From Apoda limacodes (taxonomy: Eukaryota; Arthropoda; Insecta; Lepidoptera; Limacodidae): a stretch of 64,000 bases of DNA. Below the pieces are notes generated by a model. That model was given only the letters and a program-made list of their open reading frames with translations. It had not been told where the DNA came from and made no database searches. The position numbers and the translations under genes were made by a program. Below are positions 48,918 to 60,250 of the stretch, piece by piece. Location of the stretch: positions 8,185,158-8,249,157 of the forward strand of contig OX291560.1 in assembly GCA_946406115.1 (NCBI GenBank), given 5' to 3'. The first letter of the stretch is position 1, and every line of letters starts with the position of its first letter.

Positions 48918-50818
48918 CTATAAAACGAACAATTTATTACAATTATATATGATAAGCATGAAAAAAAAATGCTTTTCCAAAAGTCTTTTATCAGATGTGG
49001 ACTTATCATCAAGACATTCAGCCCCGAAAGATGGTAAAAAATACGATTTCATCATGAAAAATACTTTTAAGACTTTGGGAAAAGCGTAAAATATTCAAGC
49101 TGCCTAAAAAAAGCAAAGTTTCCAAAAACTAAAGATGAATACTATATAAATGTGCTACTTGACAGTGATTCAGTATCCAATTTCCCCATTACATATCACA
49201 GCTTACAAATTTTATTCCATTGAGTTCCTTCAACTCAATTCTATCTACCAATTAATTTCCTCCTCAAATGTCTGTTTGAATGCTTCGTGGTCCATTTGAT
49301 TTGCAATATTTTAACCTGGTGGCCCTTCTGGATTCCTCAATTCTCAAATCGCAGTCTTTCAAGTCGATATAGTTTGCCTCATTGTGTAACGTTTACAATC
49401 ATCTCCTTGACTTCCTCGAGTTTAGAAACAGGGGACACTTTCTTTCATCGCGAGCATCTCATAAATGGTCAGCCCCACATCCGATAAGTTTCTGTTATCT
49501 CTTCAAGGGATTTATTTCACGATTCTGCACGAATCTCATGAGATAAATGAATCATTTCATAAACCGCCCAAGTTCATGTTTTCTCCAACATTTTCATAGT
49601 AAAATGCCTTAGCAGAGTGGATGCATCTATTTGGAAAGTGAATAGAAGCTTTGGCAGCACATCCCAAACCATATGGTTTCGACACAGAGATATTTGTAAG
49701 CAATGACACCACAGGGAAAACATTAGACACAAAAACCTGGCAAGGCACACGATCAAAATAAAAACAGCGTGAAATGCGTTAACCACAATATTGGATCCAA
49801 ACAAAGGAAATTATTGTATCCTATATTGTGTAAACTTAAATATAATGAAGAGGTTACAAAATGAAATAAAATGGGAGATTGCACATTACGAGATCGGCTC
49901 CTTTGTGCCCTCCTACTTTACCTTTTGGTACACAGTGGACCATGAGTCAGCGAGGCGGGCCACAGTGGATCATGGGTCAGCAAGGCCAGGGCCGAGTCAC
50001 ATCCGTCAGTTGAAGGTCGTCATTGGTCAGGCTGCACCGGACCGATACCCTCCTAATATCCAGACCACATCTCACACAGCGCTACATCGAGGGCTAGGGG
50101 CACGCCACCTTCTGTCGTTTTTAAAAATTATCTATGAGCTCGAATGTTTAAAATAGTATGTTATGTAAGTTTACTTGAAAAAAAAAAATTGTTACTAGGC
50201 AAATATACAAAAAAATTAGGGAAGCTAATTTTTTTTTTATAAAAGTCTTTTGTTTTAATTAAAATAAAAAATATGAGCTGTTAAAAGTGCAGGGACTGAT
50301 AGGGATGTAGATGTTTGGTAGCTGGCGTCTCCTCCGAAATTTGCTTTCTCCATCATTTGTACTGGGGATGACTGTGTAAGAGCTCTGGAGTCATTTGTAT
50401 CTCTTTCTTGGACTGCAAGTTCTCGTCTTATCCAATCCTTTATACAACATCAAGTTAAATGACGTTATTCTGCGTCTTTTTCCAAAGATCATTGAGGCGA
50501 ATCACAACAATATATCAAGCACCATGTGTGATCTTACGATTCCATCTTCACTTTATCATTTGCAAATTTTTATTTCCTGTCTTTGGAACCCATAAAATTT
50601 TGATTTTCCTCCTGGCGTGATACTCCAATATCACTTCATTTTGTCCCCGTATTGCTTTCTCCAGTTATCCTGTCCTGTCCCGTCCTGCCTGTCCACGTTT
50701 GAACCCTGACTGCTTATGCCGTTTGTCCACCCTGCCCTCAACATTGGTGTGCCCGTGGCCCTGAGATGAAGATGATTGATTGGATGATGATGCCATATCA
50801 CCCCCACCGGATTCTTAC
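48918..50818 (-). other. B52: B52 intron 4
   Basis: 1.9 kb intron that hosts snoRNA copy B near its 3' end. At 49930-49987 a unit resembling cacagtggaccatgagtcag is repeated twice in tandem. The stretch 50280-50800, ending tgatgattgg-type repeats near 50770-50795 on +, looks like a retroelement 3' end but was not identified. Confidence 0.6.
48976..49080 (-). ncRNA. C/D-box snoRNA in B52 intron 4 (LSU rRNA guide), copy B
   Basis: Read on the - strand: 5' stem CCCAAAGTCTT (49079-49069), C box ATGATGA (49055-49049), guide ending ACCATCTTTCGGGG, D' box CTGA (49021-49018), C' box TGATGA (49011-49006), D box CTGA (48994-48991), 3' stem AAGACTTTTGG (48987-48977); 10 of 11 stem positions pair. The D' guide complements the conserved LSU rRNA segment CCCGAAAGATGGTGAA over about 16 bases. 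The fifth base from D' is opposite the G of CCCGAAAG, a site I recall as 2'-O-methylated in yeast (Gm805) and animals. C' to D leaves only 11 nt, so the second guide is probably not used. The D box is about 74 nt from the 3' splice site at 48917. Confidence 0.85.
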
Positions 50819-50906
50819 CTGCCAGCTAATGCGGCTAGACAGATTTTCAACGACAAGTCGATACTCCGTTCGCGTTGGCGGGCCGTATCTATAGTTGTAA
50901 TCACTC
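50819..50906 (-). CDS. B52: B52 exon 4: linker and start of pseudo-RRM
   Basis: 88 nt between acceptor ttacag (complement of 50907-50912) and donor gtaaga (complement of 50818-50813). The first base completes Glu, then [20 protein letters not shown] and NLSSRISWQ, ending in phase 0. RYGPP-RTEYRL-VENLSSR-SWQ is nearly invariant in B52/SRSF4-6 proteins. Confidence 0.95.
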
Positions 50907-52429
50907 CTGTAAGTAAAAAATCTTCTGAACCAAATAGGGAAATTTGAAAGGTATATAAATCTTGCTGCTACAAATATTGGAAACAAACCGCTTGTCTATT
51001 TAAGGTGAAACTAGAAAAATTAGATATTTATCCATACCTTCATTACATCAGACATCGGTTAGTATAAATATATTTAAATGCATTACTATCATATACAGCT
51101 ATTTACTATAGCTACGAAAACAGGAATTAATTAAACACCAGATTCTTTATTTAATTATATTATCAAAACTATGAATTGAATAGAAACTGGATACTTAATC
51201 AATTATTATTGATATTTTATGATTGAATATGCTTTCTGCGCCTATTGTAAATAGTGACAGATGATAATAGCGCTTTGAGTTCAAAAATTATATTTAACAA
51301 TGAAGTTTGTATGGTAAAAATCAGAATAGGAAAAACCTTAAACACCCAAATACAGGCCGATGCCAAAAATACCCTGTGTATTTAACCACCGTGATTTACG
51401 TTCAGATGGCTGCTCTCAGCCCTATGTCATCACATTTGAGTGGTTCAAGTAAGTACATGAGAAAATTAGGAATTACAATTTTTTCGTACGGCTTTCTTTT
51501 AGTTATAGATCATTAAAACAAATGACAGAAAACTTAGTGCCAAAAGTAGTGACGGCATAGGGCTGTGTTATTTTTTGATACAGTAGCAGCATTCTGAATG
51601 TAATTCACAGTGGGTCATTTCAAACAAATTTTGTTCATAGGCCTGTAGACACAAGGATTTGATAATAAAATATGGAAATGTCCTATTAAAGATTAATGAC
51701 CATCACAACTTTCTATGACAGCAGTTCTGTAAAATCTGAGTTTTTTTTGTTATGATGCATAAAGGAAATCCCCAATGCAAAGATGGTATTCCACTTGCTT
51801 TTCTTTTAAATATGTGAATTACATCACAGATTTCTGTAGAGTGCAAATGCCATCAAAAACAAATCGGTCACATGTCATTAAGGGAGACCATTCATTTATA
51901 CTAAATTACCCTTGTTTAAGCAGCACGAGCCCTTTTTTATTATGGCAGACATCTGTAGGTCTAAATACTTGTTTAAGATCAAAAATTTGCTTTCCCATAC
52001 ATTTTACTAACAAAATATAACTAACTTCGCTAAAAAAAGTTATATAAGCTTGTTAGGAAAGTGACCTTGAACAAATATTACTATGACACCAAACCTCTTA
52101 AAGTATTCCTTTGCCTCTTAATGAAAGTTGACTTATTTCTAAGTTAAATGTATGAGCTTACATACAAAAAAGGATACGTTTCAAAGATTTGGTGTGATAG
52201 TTAAAAATTATCGCGCTAATGTTTTGAAGAGAATTTTGGGCCCATAATGACTGATCTCCATTAATAAGCTAATACTCAAATACAACCGTGAACACCCTAT
52301 AATATATATATATTTATTTATATAATATGCGATAATCAGCAATAGGATTCCTGCGGGCATCATAGCCCAACTATCCTAGTGCCAAAAATCATTTTACCCT
52401 GTAGCATTGTCGCAAAGGGATAAAAACTA

Positions 52430-52803
52430 GACGTTCGCTATTATTGTATTATACCGCTTGTACAATAGGATATATTTATTCTGAAAAATTGTTCGAAATG
52501 ATGCCCACAGCTTCTTTCATCGCACCGCTCGTCATTAACAGGGAATTCAATCTCACACTTTGGAACCGAAATGGTCGCGTAGTCCGGTTTCAGAGAAACT
52601 CCCTCCCGCGAACGCTTGGGTTGTGGAATGAGCTCCCTGCCAAGGATTTCTCGAAGTACTATAGTATTTCTTCAAAAAAGAAGTTATTAGATTTTTAAAG
52701 GGTCGGCAACGCGCGAGTGATACCCCTGGTGGTTCAAGCGTCCACAGGCTTCGGTGACCGCTTACAATCAGGCGGGCCGTAAACTTGTTTGCAACCTTAG
52801 GTA
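52430..52803 (+). mobile_element. LINE 3'-end fragment, copy 4
   Basis: 5'-truncated copy of the family seen at 36908 and 45645. It encodes KLFEMMPTASF, VVRFQRNSLPRTLGLWNELP and the terminal KKLLDF before a stop at 52698, followed by the family tail (ggtcggcaacgcgcgagtga, then ggtgaccgcttacaatcagg) to about 52803. It is antisense to B52. Confidence 0.85.
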
Positions 52804-54849
52804 CGGTATGCATTTCATTTTGAAATACATTTTTTTTTATCCAAAGGTTATATTGAGGTATAAACGAAACATTCAGTTAAACATTGCTATTACAGTACGG
52901 CGTCAACACTACAACTTATGATATAATACTGACGTGTTATCTCTGTTACTTCAATATTTCTCCGATAACTACAAGGTTACTTTGTTTACTTACTGATTAT
53001 GAAAATAGCTGCAATGAAATTAAATACCTTAAAATATTACGTAAATACTGTTTTTATGCTGCCCTTACTACACAGGGCCATGTTCGGTAACAAAAGTGGC
53101 ACTATAAGCATGATTGAAAATACATTTTTTTTTAGCACGAAACTCTACAATGGTCTGGGATTGGTCTCGAACACAGCCCCGTAATGGACCAACATCAAGT
53201 ATACATCCAATAAATTATTAATGAAAACAACTGGGACTGCAAATATTAACCATCTATGAAATAGTTATTACAATAATAATAATGGTCCCCATTACATCCA
53301 TTATCCAATAGCTTATTTTGCTCATACAAATAAAGTTAAATAAAAGTTTTTTTTTTTTACAAATGCAATTATATTGTACCGTTTAACGCGACTCAAATGC
53401 TATACTGGGTTCCTTCACCGGTTTAAGGCTGACCGCTCAGTGGCTACTGTAAACGCTAAAGTGAATCTATTGTTACTTACTGGTTTTTAATTTAATTACG
53501 TGATCGTGTCGCCTTTAAATGATTACATTAGCTAAAAGCCCAATCGCAACGCTCATTTCATCAATACAGAAAGTCATTGCCTTTAACAAATCCGTCAACG
53601 TCGAGACTTACGATTGCGCTGTCTAGACGCATTTGACTGCGGACTGTAATTTCTGACACATAAATTTAGTTGAAAACTTAAAAATTCTACAACCCTACAG
53701 ATACTTTATTATAACTTAAGGTGTCTCCACTTTCTTTCATGCGACTTAGTAGGCGAGGAACTTCTTAGAAACGGCTGCTTAAATGACGCTCGGATAGAGA
53801 TCCCATACAAAAATCGAGTTAAGCACTCTTACTTTAATCTTGAAATGTTCAAATATTAATTGGTCTTTCTTTTTGTTAAACTTTTGATACGAAAGGTTAA
53901 TTCTGAATGTGTTCAAAAATAATTAATAAGCAGTAACAATACCTCAATTTACTAAAAGTGGTTTTTTATGCAGTTTTTTATAAATAACGTTTTACTGATT
54001 TTCCGCAACATTTACAGGTTGTCTGTCGCATTTATATTTTTTAAATACTGTTTTATGTTGTTGGCCGCAGAAGGACTTGACAACTACACGCTGACTAACT
54101 TTTGCGGCGATGCTGCTCGCACTGTGCTGCGAAAAGTAAGGGCGGTTTGCACAAGTAATCGCTCTTAAATCTTGAAAAAATTACGATCGTTTCGGAAAAC
54201 TGAGGCGTTCTAAAGAGAAGAAACGGCAAGAAACTTCAGCCGTCGAGTTTAATATTTATTGAAATCTAACTAGTCAGAGCGGTATACCTATTAGTATACC
54301 TAGTCTAACGCACTTGAATGGTCTGTGTAAACGTTTTTTGTACGTAGTTGGCTGTCGCAGTCACACAGGCGGCAATTATATAGCGCCGTCTCTGACTATG
54401 TTTCAGGCGAGTCGCCACTGGGCAGTCAGCCTAAGGACACAGCGGCAGCCAATCAGAATGGAGCGAGATTGACTCTGACTCATCTAGTAGACTCCTCTTG
54501 AAACAACTATAATATATAAGAAAGTTTTACTGACTTGAGTTGACATCGAGGCGATGGATGCGGATCACTACTATTGATGTGGCAAATAGTCTATATTCGT
54601 CTATAATTTTATTTTTCGATTACCGTTCGGATTTGGCCCCGTCCAACCCAGCGCCAGGACCGGACCCTCCTCTCGCTCCACTCCTGGGACCGCCACTGAG
54701 AACAGTGGATTAAAATTGACATGTAGGCCTGGAAGCGGGCCTAATTAATTAATGAATTTGATTTTAAAAATATGTTTTTAATAAAATCTTCACAAAGTTT
54801 ATTAAAGCTTTTAAGTTTTGATACACAAACTGTAAACTTTTTTTGAGTA

Positions 54850-55205
54850 GCCAGCACTATTGATGTCTGTTTGTCTGTCTGTCCGAGTATGTGACAAGTT
54901 TCTAACTCATAAACGGAATTAGTTATAGTCGAAATTTGGTATTTTGTGTATGTTAATCCGAAACTGTAAATAGGATCTAGAGGGTCCTATCAAAAATACA
55001 TTGAGCAGAGACCAACTTTTTATTATTTTTAAAATAATCCCATGTGGGGATGGGCGGGCATCGTAGGAGACAAATTAAGACAACTTTTATTGCGGGATCT
55101 ATTGAAATTCTAGTATCTAATATTAAAAATTAAAACACTAATTAATAATTTTAAAATTCATATTACAAGTAATAAGCGTCGGTGCGCGGATCCGACTAGC
55201 ACTGG
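54850..55205 (-). repeat. Lepidopteran 'ggccaagtgcgagt' repeat, antisense copy
   Basis: On the - strand from about 55205 it reads aaaccggccagtgctagtcg, then gatccgcgcaccgacg, a diverged head of the repeat. The body runs leftward to a tgtctgtctgtc tract near 54870. Confidence 0.55.
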
Positions 55206-56149
55206 CCGGTTTTCGACGATTCGTGTGCGTTCTTAGAAAGTGACGACTTAAAATATTATGACTCTATACATAACTATTTCTTAAGCTACTGGATGAAAGG
55301 AGAAAAGAGTTACATAGGTAGGTATGTACATATTAAATGTATATATATCTCAGTTAGTTTGCAGGATGTTCTAAGATGGTTAATAATTGTTCAATAAAAA
55401 TAATTAAAAGAAAGGTATTAGAATAATATCCCAAATTTTAACTATTAAAAATGTTACAATTAATTAAAGCCTCAAGCGCCGCCACTGATCATTTTTTTAA
55501 TTACTTGTAATAGATACAAAAAATTGATTGAACCAAGTTTGAAACTAGTCATAAGCTATTTTTAGAAAGTTTTTTTTTATCGTTTTTATAATATATCAGA
55601 CTTGTAGATATCATATCAACATTGCAAATCTTTGAAATATGCTTTCTACAAACAGTAAATAAAAAATATCGAAAGGCGGCGCTGGTGGACCGCAGGGATG
55701 GCCTTAAATAACCATTTTACAATAAGGATATGAAAAAAGGTTCTAGATATAATGAAACCTCCAATGCAGGCAGATGATAAGCTAGAATATAGAATTCCAC
55801 TTAATTGATGCAACTAAAATAAGAGGAAGTGCTAGGAAAACATACAAAACAAACAAGAACTGTGCAATGCTAAAAAAAAACACTAAAGGAAAAAAACATT
55901 ATTTAACATTATTGTGCAATTGTGTTTTGTAAAGTGTATCTACTAACATCAAATCATTTGTTGGGGCAAACGAGTAACAAACATATTTAAAAAAAAAAGA
56001 GAAAAACAAATATTCTTGGTACAAAATCAAATGCAGTAAACATTGCGGCCGAACAGCAGTCCAACTAAACCTTGCCCATGGTGGCGACGTGCATCATTAT
56101 AATCACAACGTTGCCACGGCGGTTTTCGTCAATACTGCAAGGGAATACG

Positions 56150-56320
56150 CCTCTCCTTTAGCAATGGAGACTTAAGGTACCTATAGTGCACCACGCATCT
56201 CCGTGAGCACGGGATTGGCGGGCGTTGTCGATCTAGTGATCACTCAATTTCAAGCCGCTCGCCTATAAGGCTTGGCTGAAAGAGCGCTGTCATGATAACA
56301 GCGAAGGGTTAGCAAGATAC
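56150..56320 (-). mobile_element. Headless SINE fragment related to the 5S-SINE body
   Basis: It shares with copy 1 the tcaagccgc block, the ggcttggct block, ctgtcatgataacagc and an actgcaaggg tail, but lacks the 5S head. It is probably a truncated copy. Assignment rests on these short blocks in the same order. Confidence 0.45.
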
Positions 56321-56334
56321 AGATAAAGAAAAAA

Positions 56335-57060
56335 AAAACCGGTCAAGTGCGAGTCGGAATCGCGCACCGAAGGTTCCGTTAACGTTACACTGTATTTAGG
56401 GGCAAACTTAACTTTGCCGTTGGACAACTATAGCCCCAATACATTGACATAGGTCGCGGTTAGTTTACGAACTGCAAATAGGTTTAAAATCGGAAAAAAA
56501 AAAAGAAAGATTTTTAGATTTTTTCCTTTATGAATGATACATGGCATTACTGCTTGCCAAATTTCATGATACTAAGTCACCGGGAAATATTCTATATGTT
56601 TTGATTTATTTGTGTCACACAATATGCGGCGAAACAGTATTTCGGGCATATTTTTTATTGTATTGACTTATAAGCTTGCACTTTAAGTGACCGTAGACTT
56701 TACCATATGATATAATTTCAACTTGATACCATCCACGCGTCCTTGTGTAAAAGGATCTTGTCAGACAAACAGACACACTTTTTGATGTGTTATAACTACA
56801 AATTAACAAATTTCTGATTTTTTCCTATATTTGTGATGTATAAGACCTTGCTTCGTGTCAAATTTCATATTTCTATGACAACGGGAAGTACCCCATAGGT
56901 TTTTTTTCATTTGTGAATGCCAAAATATGCGACCAAAATGTCCGTATTTTAGCCTTATGTTTTTATTGCGTTGACTCTGAAGCTTAATTTTTTTACAGCA
57001 GGGACCGTAGATTAGTAGTTATTTGGTATTAATTTTGAACTTGCAAAACTACAGCCCAAC
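56335..57060 (+). repeat. Lepidopteran 'ggccaagtgcgagt' repeat, long copy
   Basis: It starts aaccggtcaagtgcgagtcg, then gcgcaccgaaggttccgt. The body contains two related modules about 300 bp apart, each with (c/g)tgccaaatttcat or gtgtcaaatttcat, a g(g/a)gaa-type block and an atatgcg(g/a)c block. This is the most complete copy in the window. Confidence 0.65.
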
Positions 57061-57584
57061 AAATGTCTCTTTAGAAATACATACATACGTGTATATAACA
57101 TATACATATATTATGTTTGTGCATGTATAGGAAAACACTTTGAAAATATTTTGGAAGTGCTGAGAATTTGAGGCTAAATATTGATATAATGTGAGTAAAA
57201 ATGTATTTACAGGACTACATGTGAGTTCACTAACATATTAAAAAATGAGAGCAAAGATAATATCTCTGATCATTGTTAGCTCCACACGTCAAACGAAGCA
57301 CTTATTTCCAGGATTCCACAATTACTTTGCACCCATGATAAAAACAGTCTTCACAAAAGCGAATGTATTTGAGTATACTATATGTAAGTACATATAGTGT
57401 TTGTGTACATTTGTTATATGTAGGTATGCCTATTGTACATATACAGACGGTTCACGTCGGGGCGGTGGTCGTCTGGGAGGCGGCGTTGGCAGCTTCCGAC
57501 AGCGCCAACGGTCCGAGCCGCGGGGATTGCCGCGTGCTCGCTCCACGGACACCCTACAACATAGCGCTGTGACGTCACACTCAC

Positions 57585-57677
57585 TCGTATCGTGAACGGC
57601 GATCGCGCTCGTAGTACCGGTCGCGCCGGTAACGGTCCGCGCTGCGGTCGATCCCTCTCGCCGGCTCCACCACCACC
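57585..57677 (-). CDS. B52: B52 exon 3: end of RRM1 and Arg-rich linker
   Basis: 93 nt between acceptor ccgcag (complement of 57678-57683) and donor gtgagt (complement of 57584-57579). The first base completes Arg, then VVVEPARGIDRSADRYRRDR and YYERDRRSRY plus two bases of Glu. VVVEPARG is the last strand of RRM1; the Arg/Tyr-rich linker replaces the Gly-rich one of fly B52. Confidence 0.93.
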
Positions 57678-58848
57678 CTGCGGCACACACCCACCGTTAG
57701 CGCTCCCACCCGACACGATCCAAGCGCACATCCTAACACACTCTCTATACTCTCTTATCTTGTCACTTGCCATTGGCTGAGATGGTTACACAGCACGACT
57801 AGACGACAAATTAAACAACTACTTAATAATAAAGAATGTGTGAAAGGACCTGCACTGGATTATATTGATTGGGCCAAATTAGTTTTATTTTCGTCACAGA
57901 CAAAATTAATACCTATAAATATAAAAAAAAATTATCACTACGATCAATGTCCACCATAGTTAATAAATCACTAGAAAACAACAACACTACCACATATAGT
58001 GCACAGGGTGCGAGATACTAGATTTTTTATTAAATTGCAGCCACTGGTGACCACAATTAATTTTATGTCTTTGTTGTATTGAATATCTAAATTATATATG
58101 CGTATATGACTTATCTAATAATTATTAAACAAATATATTCTTTTTTTTAAAACAAAAACAAAAAGCTACACACCATACTGTGTAAATTGGAATATAATAA
58201 TTAAACATTAAACATTTCTTGTTCAATTTTTAATTTTAATTTAATTTTTTGTTTTCACCAGTGGCCCTTAAAAAAACTAGAAACAACTAAACACTTTTAG
58301 AATATGGCAGTGATTTGATATATCCTGTCTTTAAAATATAAATTAATAGTAAAAAAGTATCACAAACAACTGGAATCAACAAAATATTACCATATATGGT
58401 AATGTTTATCATTTTCTGTAGTTTGTTTTTAGAAATTCACCTAGCATAGGCCAGGGCTCCAAAAAGACTCTTAAAACTATCTTACAATATAAAGTCAGAC
58501 ATTGGCAAGTGACTAACATAAGAAGTAACAAATTTAAATTCAAAATAATTAAAATAGAAACCACCACCATTTACCATTTTTAAATAAGTAAAATGTATAA
58601 ATTTTTGAAAGATACATCATTACATCATACATCATTCAAGCGGGTCTTTCATCAATATTTTCATTCATGACAAATTAGAGACAAATATCAGTTCTCCATT
58701 CATTTCTTACAAATATGTGGAGCCGGCTGATAAGAAAAAATATTTATTAATATAAGTAAACAAAATTAATAAACTAAATCAAAAATTTATACAACAAAAA
58801 AAAAGAATTAGAACTACACATTTCTTCAGATGCTTTTACATATCTAAC
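57678..58848 (-). other. B52: B52 intron 2
   Basis: 1.2 kb AT-rich intron. The only structure noticed is a perfect 18-bp palindrome, attaccatatatggtaat, at 58386-58403. Confidence 0.7.
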
Positions 58849-58919
58849 CTTTCTCCAAGCAATTCTTTCCCATTTAATTCATACACAGCATCATCTGCAT
58901 CTCTATAGTCTTCAAATTC
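58849..58919 (-). CDS. B52: B52 exon 2: RRM1
   Basis: 71 nt after acceptor tttcag (complement of 58920-58925). It encodes EFEDYRDADDAVYELNGKEL and LGE plus two bases of Arg, finishing RNP1 (GYGFV|EF) and helix 2 of RRM1. The donor reads gttaga, a weak match to the consensus, so this 5' splice site may be regulated or slow. Confidence 0.94.
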
Positions 58920-59349
58920 CTGAAACAAAGTGGAATGTGAACTGGATAATATAGAACATCTGAAGATACCTAAAGGGTGTCCACATGCATTTAATCATTG
59001 CAGGCCAAAAAAACATAATTCTTACATTAAAAATACATTTTATTTTTATATTACAAATAAATATTTTGAACACATTATTTATTTTATTTGTCTTAAAGAA
59101 CAAACATTTGAGTTTGTTTGTAGAACAATTAGAGTATTACTTATAAAAATAAGTATTTAATTTTAAATGTCACATATCTAGGGGGAATCAAGATCCCCAA
59201 CTTGCAAATGTTAGAAAAGTAATTTTTAAAGGTCCCTATTGTAGTCATACTATAACAGAATTTTGCTTGGCATATTCAATAGATGGGCCCCTTATCAAAA
59301 GCTAAACTTATGTGTTTCTTTATAATATTCTGCAAAGTAGAATACTTAC
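58920..59349 (-). other. B52: B52 intron 1 (coding region)
   Basis: 430 bp of AT-rich intron; nothing recognised in it. Confidence 0.7.
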
Positions 59350-59475
59350 AACAAAACCATATCCATTTTTGATTAAAATATCTCTGATCCTTCCAAAACC
59401 TTTAAAGAATTTCTCTAAATCTCTGTCTCTTACTCCAAAGGGTAGACCTCCAACATATACTCGAGAACCCACCAT
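59350..59475 (-). CDS. B52: B52 exon 1 (coding): start of RRM1
   Basis: 42 codons starting MVGSRVYVGGLPFGVRDRDL and ending KNGYGFV before donor gtaagt (complement of 59349-59344). The start matches fly B52 (MVGSRVYVGGLP). Just 3 nt upstream of the ATG the - strand has tttacag (ending at 59479), so the exon begins at 59478 and a 5' UTR intron is expected. The ATG at 59502 is therefore upstream of the splice site and not used. Confidence 0.95.
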
Positions 59476-60030
59476 TTTCTGTAAACAACGAATAATTGTC
59501 ATCTACTACCTATTACCAATTGCACACTATTTCTTCTTGTTTACTTCTTGGAAACTTCAAATTGAGAAGACTATGATTAAGGCTCTAAATACAAAACTAC
59601 ATAATTTAAACCTTTTTTATTTGAGCCAAAGGGTGAATTCGTTTTGGGATGCAGAATCATTATTTTCATTACTTTTGTCACCTGTCATTTGATCGTAGCA
59701 TTGGTATCAAAATTTTAGTATTATCTGTGGCAAACTGTCATTCGTTCTTTTACAATATTTTTGTTATTTTTGACACTTTTGCCACCGAAAAATGAAACTT
59801 TAGACCCATGTCTGGAGGTGGGGTTTTTGTGTTAGCTCTCAAACTGCCTATACATACTCATTGTTTATGGTGTATCTGAGTGTGTTTTATCGTAGTGTGT
59901 GTACGTTAACCTTTGTTTGTAAACCAAACATTTTGTTAGTAACGTTTCAAAGCTACTCGAACGGTAGGTGTTGGTGGCAAAACTGGCATTATCAAAAGTG
60001 TGAAAAGTATAATTTGTATCACTCTTAATC

Positions 60031-60250
60031 CCAGAACGATCGCACCCTAAATCATGTTGTTTTTGTTTAAAAATAGACATTTATTATTTGTGTTTGTCTT
60101 GATATATGTATTTTATATATTTGTATACATATATATTACATACATATGTATTTGTATCCCTTGTCTGCTATCTATAGCACATGCGGCCCTTTGTGTACTG
60201 TTAAAAAATATTGTATTGTATTTAATTTTTGAAAAATATCTCACAATTTT
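60031..60250 (+). repeat. Direct repeat, unit 1
   Basis: It begins agaacgatcgcaccctaaat, includes tttgtatcccttgtctgcta and catgcggccctttgtgtact, and ends near tttttgaaaaatatct. Nearly the same sequence recurs at 61818-61998 with small deletions in the AT-rich part. Both copies are in the same orientation in the B52 5' UTR intron. Confidence 0.75.

Larger units (their letters stand above)
50907..57584 (-). other. B52: B52 intron 3 (6.7 kb)
   Basis: The longest coding-region intron of B52, filled with repeats: LINE tail (52430-52803), two copies of the ggccaagtgcgagtc repeat in opposite orientation (54850-55205 and 56335-57060) and a headless SINE (56150-56320). The G+C-richer stretch 54380-54720 holds no recognised feature. 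AT-rich elsewhere. Confidence 0.7.
39577..59475 (-). other. B52: B52/SRp55 SR-protein gene (coding span)
   Basis: Gene-level entry for nine coding exons (59475-59350, 58919-58849, 57677-57585, 50906-50819, 48917-48844, 45039-44854, 44173-44081, 42491-42381, 39751-39577). Every junction keeps phase and the product is 338 residues, close to Drosophila B52 and human SRSF6. SR proteins bind exonic enhancers and recruit splicing factors in the nucleus. Order: RRM1 (RNP2 VYVGGL, RNP1 NGYGFVEF), an Arg-rich linker, a pseudo-RRM with the invariant SWQDLKD, and an RS domain of about 150 residues. Human SRSF4/5/6 and fly B52 share this layout; the RRM1 sequence fits B52 best. Two introns host C/D snoRNAs. 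Confidence 0.95.

Noticed and set aside
51395..51440. GTGATGA with nearby CTGA boxes on the - strand in B52 intron 3
   Set aside because: Box spacing (7 and 21 nt) is too short for a guide, and there is no terminal stem.
53968..54168. 66-codon frame in B52 intron 3 as a gene
   Set aside because: Sits next to repeat-like sequence, has no recognised domain and no splice or promoter context.
57414..57773. 119-codon frame on the - strand around B52 exon 3
   Set aside because: It is a different frame from the RRM-encoding one; the true exon is defined by VVVEPARG and matching phases.
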